37,026 nucleotides of DNA, taken from positions 1-37,026 of the forward strand of contig JACPVT010000144.1 in NCBI GenBank assembly GCA_016191685.1, in the 5' to 3' direction. Below, piece by piece: positions 31,145-37,026 of the stretch (position 1 is the stretch's first letter; every line of letters begins with the position of its first letter). Position numbers and translations under genes: made by a program. The notes below the pieces were generated by a model. The model saw only the letters and a program-made list of their open reading frames with translations, was not told the DNA's origin and made no database searches. Source of the stretch: Rhodospirillales bacterium (GTDB taxonomy: Bacteria; Pseudomonadota; Alphaproteobacteria; Reyranellales; Reyranellaceae).

Positions 31145-32357
31145 AGGAACGTGCAAGCCCGGCTTCGAGCGCGTAGCGGAAACCTTCCGCAAAAACTTCG
31201 AGACCAACGGCGAGATCGGCGCCTCGGTCTGCCTGACCGTGGGCGGCGAGACCGTCGTCGATCTGTGGGGCGGCGTCGCCGAGCCCAAGAGCGGGACGCC
31301 GTGGAAACAGGACACGGTCAGCATCGTGTTCTCCTGCACCAAAGGGGCGACGGCGCTCTGCGCCCACATGCTGGCGAGCCGCGGCCAGCTCGATCTCGAT
31401 GCGCCGGTCGTCGAGCTGTGGCCGGAGTTCGGGCGGCACGGCAAGCAAGGCGTGACCACGCGCATGATGCTCGACCATTCCGCCGGCGTACCGGCGCTGC
31501 GCGCCAAGGTGAAGGATGACGGGCCCTACGACTGGACCTACATGACCGGGCGGCTGGCCGACGAGGAGCCGTTCTGGGTACCGGGAACGCGCAACGGCTA
31601 TCACGGCGTCACCTTCGGCTGGACGGTGGGCGAGATGGTGCGGCGCGCCAGCGGCAAATCGCTCGGTACCTTCTTCCAGGAAGAAGTCGCCAAGCCATTG
31701 GGACTCGATTTCTGGATCGGCCTGCCGGAGGAGATCGAACCGCGCGTGGCACCAGTCCTGCCGCATGTATACAGGCCCGAGGACATGAAGACGCCGTTCC
31801 TGCAGGACCTCGCCACCAATAGGCAATCCACGGCCGCCCTGTTCTTCTTCAACATCGGCGCCTTCATGGGCGGCGGCGCCAACACCCGCGCCGGCCATGC
31901 CGCCGAGATCGGCGCCGCCAACGGCATCACCAACGCGCGTGGCCTCGCCGGCATGTACGCCCCGCTGGCGAATGGCGGCGGCAAGCTGGTGGACGGCAAG
32001 ACGCTTGCCCGCATGGGCGAGGTTTCCATGGCGACGCACGACGACGCCACCTTGCGCATCCCGACGCGTTTTGCGCTGGGCTTCATGAAATCGATGGACA
32101 ACCGCAAGCGCAGCCTGGGGGCCAAACTGTTCGGCGAGGATTGCGACAGCGTGATCCTGGGCAGCGCCGCCTTCGGCCATGTCGGCGCCGGCGGCTCGCT
32201 GGGTTTCGCCGATCCCGCCGCCGGCCTCTCCTTCGGCTACACCATGAACCGCATGGGTCCCGGCCTGCTGATGAACGGCCGCAGCCAGCCGCTGGTCGAC
32301 GCGGCGTATCTGTCTCTCGGCTACAAGAACAAGGATGGCGGCGTGTGGACGCGCTGA
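31137..32357 (+). CDS. Serine hydrolase of the class C beta-lactamase/esterase (EstB-like) family
   Basis: The protein has 406 residues with no signal peptide. The SxxK nucleophile motif is S66-C-T-K69 (VFSCTKGA). The tyrosine motif is probably Y155-H-G, and the late HVGAGGSLGFADP replaces the KTG box, as in esterase EstB and related hydrolases rather than true beta-lactamases. MMLDHSAGVPAL is the usual helix after the active site. Lack of an export signal argues for an intracellular esterase or amidase. Start overlaps the carboxylesterase by 8 bp; the MFS gene follows 12 bp later. Confidence 0.9.
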   Translation: MIEGTCKPGFERVAETFRKNFETNGEIGASVCLTVGGETVVDLWGGVAEPKSGTPWKQDTVSIVFSCTKGATALCAHMLASRGQLDLDAPVVELWPEFGRHGKQGVTTRMMLDHSAGVPALRAKVKDDGPYDWTYMTGRLADEEPFWVPGTRNGYHGVTFGWTVGEMVRRASGKSLGTFFQEEVAKPLGLDFWIGLPEEIEPRVAPVLPHVYRPEDMKTPFLQDLATNRQSTAALFFFNIGAFMGGGANTRAGHAAEIGAANGITNARGLAGMYAPLANGGGKLVDGKTLARMGEVSMATHDDATLRIPTRFALGFMKSMDNRKRSLGAKLFGEDCDSVILGSAAFGHVGAGGSLGFADPAAGLSFGYTMNRMGPGLLMNGRSQPLVDAAYLSLGYKNKDGGVWTR

Positions 32358-32369
32358 GCTGAGCACAAG

Positions 32370-33647
32370 ATGCTGCCGATCTTCCGTCCGCTAAAGGATC
32401 CCGCCGTCGCGACCGTGTGGTCGGGGCTCGCCGCCTCGACCATCGGCGAGGACCTGTTCCGTGTCGCCGTGGTGTGGATCGCCGCCGAGCAGATCGGCAA
32501 CGCCGCGGGCTACGTCAACGCCGCGCAATACGGCGCCATGCTCGTGGTCGGCCTTTTAGGCGCCTCGGTGATCGACCGCTGGCGCGCCGACCGCGCCATG
32601 ATTGGCGCCAAATACGCGAGCGCCGTGCTGGCCCTGATGCCGGTCGCCGGCGCCTATGTCTGGGGCGTGTCGATCCCGCTGCTGGTGCTGTCTGTGATGG
32701 GCCTCGCCGCCTTGCGCATGGTGTTCACCCCGGCGCTGCAGTCGGCGGTGCCGGTGCTGGTGCCCGACCGCGACGCCATGCAGGCGATCAACGGACTGTT
32801 CGACGCCACCTGGCGGCTGGCCCGACTGATCGGGCCGATGCTGGCCGCGGTGCTGAACTCGATCCTGCCGGTCATCCACTTTCTTTCGGTGACAGCGCTG
32901 GGCTTCGTCCTCTCCGGCATGGCGGTGTGGGCGGTGCGCGACCGGCTGGTCGATCGCACGCATCAGCCCCGGCATGGTCGCGGCGGCATGCGCGGCGCCT
33001 GGGATGCGCTGCTCGACGGTGCGCGCCTGATCCTGCGCGAGCGCACGATCGGCTCGCTGCTGCTGGTGAACGCACTGGCCAACGGGCCGTGGAGCGTGGC
33101 GCTGCAGCTCTGCATCGCCCTGATGGTGAAGCAGCACGATCCCCGCCTGTTCGACTTCGAGGGGCTGGCGGCACTCGGCCTGATCATCGGCGCCAGCGGC
33201 GCGGGCGATGTCGCCGGCAACCTGGTCGCCGGCAGCGTCCGCTTCCGCCGGCCGTTGTCGACCATGTTCCTGGGCTATGTCGCGATGGGCGCGGGCTTCG
33301 CGCTGCTGGCCGTCGCGGTCTGGCTGCTGCCCAATCCGTGGATGCTGCCGGCCATGATGCTGGCGGGCCTTCTGTCCGGCTTCGGCGGACCGTTCTATTT
33401 CATTCCCATGATCACCCGCATGCAGACGGCCTATCGCGGCGCCGAGATCGCCCGGGTCTTCCGGCTGCGGCTCGCGGTGATGGCGGGCTCGATGCTGGCG
33501 TTCAATCTCGCGGCCACGCCGCTGTTCGACCTCCTGGGCCCGACCCTCACCGAGTTCCTGTTCGGCCTGTTGATCCTGGCGCTCGGCGTCGGCGGCCATC
33601 TCCATTTCCGGCGGGCCGAAATCCGCCCCATGAATTTACCGTCATAG
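32370..33647 (+). CDS. MFS transporter (MFS_3/EntS-like)
   Basis: The protein has 425 residues and about 10-12 helices. FRPLKDPAVATVWSGLAASTIGEDLFRVAVVW at the start and VLVPDRDAMQAINGLFDATWRLARLIGPMLAA in the middle are typical of the MFS_3 group, which includes the enterobactin exporter EntS and macrolide pumps. It has a long central loop (residues ~190-215: RLVDRTHQPRHGRGG). Last gene of the AlkA-esterase-hydrolase run, 12 bp after the hydrolase. It ends ~90 bp before the carotenoid oxygenase gene. Exported compound unknown. Confidence 0.88.
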   Translation: MLPIFRPLKDPAVATVWSGLAASTIGEDLFRVAVVWIAAEQIGNAAGYVNAAQYGAMLVVGLLGASVIDRWRADRAMIGAKYASAVLALMPVAGAYVWGVSIPLLVLSVMGLAALRMVFTPALQSAVPVLVPDRDAMQAINGLFDATWRLARLIGPMLAAVLNSILPVIHFLSVTALGFVLSGMAVWAVRDRLVDRTHQPRHGRGGMRGAWDALLDGARLILRERTIGSLLLVNALANGPWSVALQLCIALMVKQHDPRLFDFEGLAALGLIIGASGAGDVAGNLVAGSVRFRRPLSTMFLGYVAMGAGFALLAVAVWLLPNPWMLPAMMLAGLLSGFGGPFYFIPMITRMQTAYRGAEIARVFRLRLAVMAGSMLAFNLAATPLFDLLGPTLTEFLFGLLILALGVGGHLHFRRAEIRPMNLPS

Positions 33648-33680
33648 ACCCCGGATTCGACTTGCGGGGAACAGCGTGTA

Positions 33681-33724
33681 TTGATAGCGTTTATTAGATA
33701 CACAGCGTTACCGTTACGTATCAA
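33681..33724 (+). promoter_or_regulatory. AT-rich promoter/operator region before the carotenoid oxygenase gene
   Basis: This stretch is markedly richer in AT than the coding DNA around it. TTGATA (33681) and TATCAA (33719) are inverted, as are GATAC (33697) and GTATC (33718), and GTTAC is repeated (33706, 33713). An AGAGGAGG ribosome site follows immediately. The nested symmetry suits a repressor site, perhaps TetR-like, but no clean -35/-10 pair could be fixed. Confidence 0.45.
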
Positions 33725-33739
33725 GAGGAGGATCCCGCC

Positions 33740-35173
33740 ATGGCCAAGGCCTTCCCGACCGATAATCCCTTCCTGCACGGCTACTACGGTCCGGTGAACA
33801 CCGAGGCCGACGCCGGCCACCTCCACATCACCGGCGAGATGCCGCGCGAGCTCTGCGGCACGCTCTACCGCAACGGCCCCAATCCGCAGTTCGCGCCGCG
33901 CGGGCCCTACCACTGGTTCGGTGGCGACGGCATGATCCACGCCTTCCACATCGAGAACGGCAACGTCTCCTACAAGAACCGCTGGGTGCGCACGCCCAAG
34001 TGGGAGATCGAGAACAAGGAGGGCGAGGGCCTCTCCGGCACCTTCGGCAACCCGCGCTACACCGACCCGCGCGTCTTCGCGCTGAACTCGACCATCGCCA
34101 ACACCAACATCGTCTGGCACGGCGGCAAGCTGCTGGCGCTCGAGGAGGCGCATGCACCCTTCGCGCTCGATCCAGCGAGCCTGATGCCGGCCACGCCTGA
34201 GGGCTACGAGACCTTCGGCGACAAGCTCTGCGGCCCCTTCACGGCCCATCCCAAGTTCGATCCCAAGACCGGCGAGATGGTGTTCTTCGGCTATTCGGCC
34301 AAGGGACGCTTCACCAAGGAAGTCAGCATCCAGACGGCGACGGCCGAGGGCAAGATCACGCGCGCGGAAATCCTCGATGGCCCCTTCCCCTCGATGATCC
34401 ACGACTTCGCCGTGACCAGGAACTGGATCGTGGTGCCGATCTTCCCGCTCACCTCCTCGATGGAGCGCGCCATGGGCGGCCTGCCGCCCTTCGCCTGGGA
34501 GCCCGACAAGGGCACGCACATCGCCTTCATCCCGCGCGGCGGCACGGTGGCCGACACCAAGTGGGTGACGGCGCCCGCCTCCTACGTCTTCCATCCGATG
34601 AACCATTTCGAGACGGCGGACGGCCGCGTCGTGATCGACGTCATGAAATACGACGTGGCGCCGCTGTTCCCCCTGCCCGACGGCTCGCCCTCGAGCAAGG
34701 AACTGCCGATGGCGAAGCTCTACCGCTGGACCTTCGATCTCGCCGGAAAGGGCAACACCATGAAGGAAGAGCAGCTCGACGACCGTTCGGGCGAGTTCCC
34801 GCGCTTCGACGAGCGCTTCTGCATGAGCGACTACCGCCATGGCTGGATCGTCGCCGGCGACATCACCGATCCCAAGACGGGCGAGCCGCGCCAGGACGGG
34901 CTTGTCCATTACGACCTCAAGAGCGGCAAGAGCACGGCGTGGAGCGCCGGCCCCGACGACCGCTTCGGCGAGCCGATCTTCGTGCCGCGCTCGGAGGGTG
35001 CCGCCGAGGGCGATGGCTGGCTGCTGAGCGTATTGTTCCGGGGCGAGGAAAAGCGCAGCGACCTCGCGGTGTTCGAGGCGACCGACCTCGCCAAGGGGCC
35101 GATTGCGCTGGCGCACTTGAGCAGCCGCGTGCCGGCGGGCTTCCATGGCAACTGGCGGCCCGGTACGCTGTAG
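33740..35173 (+). CDS. Carotenoid oxygenase (lignostilbene dioxygenase-like)
   Basis: The protein has 477 residues. The four histidines that bind the single Fe(II) are visible: H170 (FTAHPKFD), H221 (MIHDFAVT), H285 (YVFHPMNH) and H469 (GFHGNWRP). LYRNGPNPQF and YHWFGGDGMIHAF are family hallmarks in the beta-propeller. The family cleaves C=C bonds of carotenoids, apocarotenoids or stilbenoids with O2. No carotenoid synthesis genes are nearby, and non-pigmented soil alphaproteobacteria often use such enzymes on lignin-derived stilbenes, so a lignostilbene-type substrate is plausible (inference). A strong ribosome site (AAGAGGAGG) precedes it. The GST gene begins 2 bp after the stop. Confidence 0.93.
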   Translation: MAKAFPTDNPFLHGYYGPVNTEADAGHLHITGEMPRELCGTLYRNGPNPQFAPRGPYHWFGGDGMIHAFHIENGNVSYKNRWVRTPKWEIENKEGEGLSGTFGNPRYTDPRVFALNSTIANTNIVWHGGKLLALEEAHAPFALDPASLMPATPEGYETFGDKLCGPFTAHPKFDPKTGEMVFFGYSAKGRFTKEVSIQTATAEGKITRAEILDGPFPSMIHDFAVTRNWIVVPIFPLTSSMERAMGGLPPFAWEPDKGTHIAFIPRGGTVADTKWVTAPASYVFHPMNHFETADGRVVIDVMKYDVAPLFPLPDGSPSSKELPMAKLYRWTFDLAGKGNTMKEEQLDDRSGEFPRFDERFCMSDYRHGWIVAGDITDPKTGEPRQDGLVHYDLKSGKSTAWSAGPDDRFGEPIFVPRSEGAAEGDGWLLSVLFRGEEKRSDLAVFEATDLAKGPIALAHLSSRVPAGFHGNWRPGTL

Positions 35174-35175
35174 CC

Positions 35176-35841
35176 ATGATCACTGTCCATCACCTGAACA
35201 ACTCGCGCTCGCAGCGCATCCTGTGGATGCTGGAAGAACTCGGTCTCGATTACGAGGTCAGGCGCTACGAGCGCGAGCCCTCGATGCAGGCGCCGGCCTC
35301 GTTGCGGGCCGTGCATCCATTGGGCAAGTCGCCGGTGATCACCGACGGCGACAAGACGCTGGCGGAGTCCGGCGCCATCCTGGAGTACCTGGCCGAAACC
35401 TATGGCGGCGGGCAGTTCGCGCCGGCCGCCGGTACGCCCGAGCGGCTGCACTACACCTATTTCATGCACTACGCCGAAGGCTCCTTGATGCCGCTTCTGC
35501 TCATGAAACTGGTGTTCGGCAAGCTGCCGACACGCGTGCCCTTCTTGATGCGCCCCGTCGCCCGCGCCATCGCCAAGGGCGCCGACAAGACACTGCTCGG
35601 CCCGCAGATCACCAATCACTTCGCCTTCCTCGAAGGCGAACTCGCAAAGCGCGAGTGGTTCGCGGGCAAGGAATTCTCGGCCGCCGACATCCAGATGAGC
35701 TTTCCCCTAGAAGCCGCCGCGGCACGCTCGCCGCTGTTCGCCCGGTTGCCCAGGCTCAAGGCCTTCGTCGACCGGGTCCACGCCCGGCCGGCCTACAAGC
35801 GCGCGCTCGAAAAAGGCGGCCCCTACGAACTCCTGAAGTAG
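35176..35841 (+). CDS. Glutathione S-transferase
   Basis: The protein has 221 residues. The N-terminal thioredoxin-like domain opens ITVHHLNNSRSQRILWMLEEL, with a catalytic serine likely in NNSRSQ. The glutathione motif is LGKSPVITDGDKTLAESGAILEYL, and the C-terminal helical domain ends ARPAYKRALEKGGPY. This group (bacterial GSTs with NSRSQRILW) includes enzymes that act in aromatic catabolism and detoxification. Start 2 bp after the carotenoid oxygenase stop, so co-transcribed. The 426-residue track ORF is this gene plus a shadow extension into the oxygenase. Confidence 0.92.
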   Translation: MITVHHLNNSRSQRILWMLEELGLDYEVRRYEREPSMQAPASLRAVHPLGKSPVITDGDKTLAESGAILEYLAETYGGGQFAPAAGTPERLHYTYFMHYAEGSLMPLLLMKLVFGKLPTRVPFLMRPVARAIAKGADKTLLGPQITNHFAFLEGELAKREWFAGKEFSAADIQMSFPLEAAAARSPLFARLPRLKAFVDRVHARPAYKRALEKGGPYELLK

Positions 35842-35881
35842 ACGACAACTCACCGGCAACGAATCTCCACGGAGTGAAACG

Positions 35882-36349
35882 ATGGCTCTTCCAGCCCTGC
35901 TGCGCGACAACCTCTCGATTCCGGTGGTCGGTGCGCCGCTGTTTATCGTCTCCAACCCCGATCTGGTGATCGAGCAGTGCAAGGCCGGCGTCGTCGGCGC
36001 CTTTCCGGCGCTCAATGCGCGGCCCAAGGAAATGCTCGAGGAGTGGCTGAAGCGCATCACCACGGAACTGCGCGAGTACAAGCAGAAGAACCCGACCAAG
36101 AAGGTGGCGCCGTTCGCGGTCAACCAGATCGTGCACAGCTCCAACGACCGGCTGCAGCACGACATCGATCTCTGCGAGAAATACAAGGTGCCGATCCAGA
36201 TCACCTCGCTGCGCGCGCCCGACGAGGTGGTGAAGTCGGCGCACCGCTACGGCTGCCTCGTGTTCCATGACGTGACCAACGTCACCCATGCCAAGCGCGC
36301 GCTGCAGGCCGGCGTCGACGGGCTGATCTTGGTGTGCGCGGGCATCGGC
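35882..36349 (+). CDS. Nitronate monooxygenase, N-terminal half only (broken at a foreign junction)
   Basis: The first ~154 residues are normal for the FMN-dependent 2-nitropropane dioxygenase/nitronate monooxygenase family: IPVVGAPLFIVSNPDLVIEQCKAG, FAVNQIVHSSNDR, and AGVDGLILVCAG. The family motif should continue GxGGHAGT and then about 160 residues more with the FMN phosphate site; instead the reading becomes an arginine-rich shadow (DCPIERCDGRRVERH) that stays open to 36811. The true gene therefore ends in mid-domain near 36345. It has a clear GGAG ribosome site and follows the GST by 40 bp. As represented here the product would lack half its barrel and could not work. Confidence 0.85.
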
Positions 36350-36355
36350 GACTGT
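36340..36355. other. Chimeric junction between alphaproteobacterial and actinobacterial-type DNA
   Basis: Family conservation of the plus-strand nitronate monooxygenase stops at GCGGGC (36338-36343), while the minus-strand lipoprotein gene loses its sense just left of about 36350. Two genes on opposite strands, each cut in mid-protein, meet at this point. No insertion sequence end, target duplication or integrase is visible. Base composition also falls by eye to the right of the point. Confidence 0.8.
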
Positions 36356-36541
36356 CCGATCGAGCGTTGCGACGGTCGCCGAGTCGAGCGTCACCGAAGC
36401 CGAACTGGTGTCTGCCGATTTCGACGCTGCCGACGTCGGTCCGCCGCCGTCGCTACTCGCCCCACATCCAGCGACGAAGAGCGCACCGACAACCGGCCAG
36501 ATCGTGTATCGCAAAGCCGCCGAAAGGCGTCCACCCGACAT
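36347..36541 (-). CDS. Lipoprotein N-terminus, truncated at the junction
   Basis: About 65 residues are visible. After MSGGRLSAALRYTIWP, the signal peptide ends in the lipobox LFVAGC, with C26 the lipidated residue. The mature start is GASSDGGGPTSAASKSADTSSA, a low-complexity Ser/Gly/Thr linker of the kind common in actinobacterial lipoproteins, followed by TLDSATVATLDRTVADA. That last segment is like the start of periplasmic beta-lactamase-fold hydrolases, but too little is left to be sure. The track start at 36607 overlaps the peroxiredoxin gene end; the ATG at 36541, with GGGAG about 10 bases before, is better. Everything downstream is missing. Confidence 0.65.
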
Positions 36542-36603
36542 GTGCGTACCTACTCCCGACTCGCGTTTCGCGAGAATCGTACGCCGCCGAAAAACGCTGT
36601 GGC

Positions 36604-37026
36604 TCAAGAAACCAGAGTCGCGAGTGCCTTTTCCCAGATCGACTGGTCGCGGACCTCGCCGGGACCGACCATCTCGGCAAAGCGAACGATGCCTTCTTTG
36701 TCGATCACGAACGTGCCGCGGTTGGCGAAACCGGCTTTCTCATTGAAAACCCCGTACGCCTGGGCAACCTCCCCGTGCGGCCAGAAGTCCGACAGCAACG
36801 GAAAGGTGTAGCCCTGCTCTGCAGCCCAGATCTTGTGCGTCGGCGAGGGCCCGACCGAGATCGCGAGGATCTCGCTCTCGTCGTTCTGGAACTTCGGGAG
36901 TTCGTCACGAACCTTGCACAGTTCACCCTGGCAGGTGCCCGTGAACGCCAGCGGATAGAAAACCAGGAGCACGTTCTTCTTCCCACGGAAGTCCGACAAC
37001 GTGACTTTCTGGTTGTTCTGATCCTT
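36604..37026 (-). CDS. AhpE-like 1-Cys peroxiredoxin (5' end cut by window edge)
   Basis: 140 residues are visible and the frame is open to the window edge; the TTG start at 36999 in the track is internal, since KDQNNQKVT precedes it in frame. The peroxidatic cysteine lies in FYPLAFTGTCQGEL. A second Cys five residues later (GELC) is not standard in AhpE. SVGPSPTHKIWAAEQGYTFPLLSDFWPHG and YGVFNEKAGFANRGTFVID match, from memory, mycobacterial AhpE almost word for word, a peroxiredoxin that reduces peroxides and peroxynitrite. The strong actinobacterial character contrasts with the rest of the window. About 10-15 N-terminal residues are missing. Confidence 0.88.
   Translation of the reverse strand, partial: KDQNNQKVTLSDFRGKKNVLLVFYPLAFTGTCQGELCKVRDELPKFQNDESEILAISVGPSPTHKIWAAEQGYTFPLLSDFWPHGEVAQAYGVFNEKAGFANRGTFVIDKEGIVRFAEMVGPGEVRDQSIWEKALATLVS

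Noticed and set aside
33431-35146. 571-residue minus-strand ORF
   Set aside because: Antisense of the carotenoid oxygenase, whose four iron histidines prove the plus-strand frame.
35882-36811. 309-residue fusion of nitronate monooxygenase with an arginine-rich tail
   Set aside because: The tail is antisense to the lipoprotein and peroxiredoxin genes; the open frame arises by chance across a junction and is not a real fusion.

Overview
The window reads as high-GC chromosomal DNA of a free-living alphaproteobacterium, most likely of the Reyranella/Rhodospirillales-Hyphomicrobiales kind. This is inferred from the S4 sequence, an ethylmalonyl-CoA mutase of the MeaA type, citramalate synthase, GluQ, and many small catabolic or efflux operons. 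It is densely coded, with no gene-free stretch over 300 bp. I found no rRNA, tRNA, CRISPR array, insertion sequence or phage gene.

Layout. (1) 1-7863, all on the minus strand: the end of an RND efflux pump operon (adaptor plus permease start), rpsD with its own promoter, leader and terminator, an OsmC-like protein and a TrmJ-like rRNA/tRNA methyltransferase, an EmrA/EmrB-type drug efflux pair, and cimA. (2) 7908-12493: an enolase-superfamily (mandelate racemase-like) enzyme, then on the minus strand an ATP-grasp protein, an M48 metallopeptidase and a DUF898 membrane protein. (3) 12598-16631: ethylmalonyl-CoA mutase with a CTGC-N3-GCAG palindrome upstream, a nested inverted repeat, a PaaI-like thioesterase, a DUF4743/Nudix hydrolase and a small exported cysteine-rich protein. 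(4) 16757-21841, plus strand: a TTC38-like TPR protein and two tandem paralogous amidases joined by overlapping start/stop codons, then an SDR. (5) 21973-24600: a YfdX-family exported protein, an unknown anchored protein and an MFS transporter. (6) 24671-29741, minus strand: a tightly packed six-gene run gluQ - Rieske oxygenase - divergent SDR - MetE-like methyltransferase - GST - P-loop kinase. It looks like a small uncharacterised catabolic operon behind a tRNA-modification gene. (7) 29784-33647, plus strand: AlkA-like glycosylase, carboxylesterase, serine hydrolase and MFS transporter, again with overlapping genes. (8) 33740-36345: a carotenoid/lignostilbene-type oxygenase, a GST and the first half of a nitronate monooxygenase.

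The last ~680 bp do not belong with the rest. The nitronate monooxygenase stops matching its family abruptly near 36345. From there the opposite strand carries the start of a lipoprotein, preceded by an AhpE-type peroxiredoxin of strongly actinobacterial character. The simplest reading is a chimeric join (assembly artefact); a true transfer or rearrangement is less likely. Anyone using the right end of this window should treat it as foreign.

The main candidates for new biology are the six-gene Rieske/MetE-like operon, including an SDR whose YxxxK tyrosine is replaced by serine; a possible PhaR-type operator in front of ecm; an enolase-superfamily enzyme with KxQ in place of KxK; two families of paired inverted repeats; and a hairpin next to the rpsD start that could serve as an S4 autoregulatory site.
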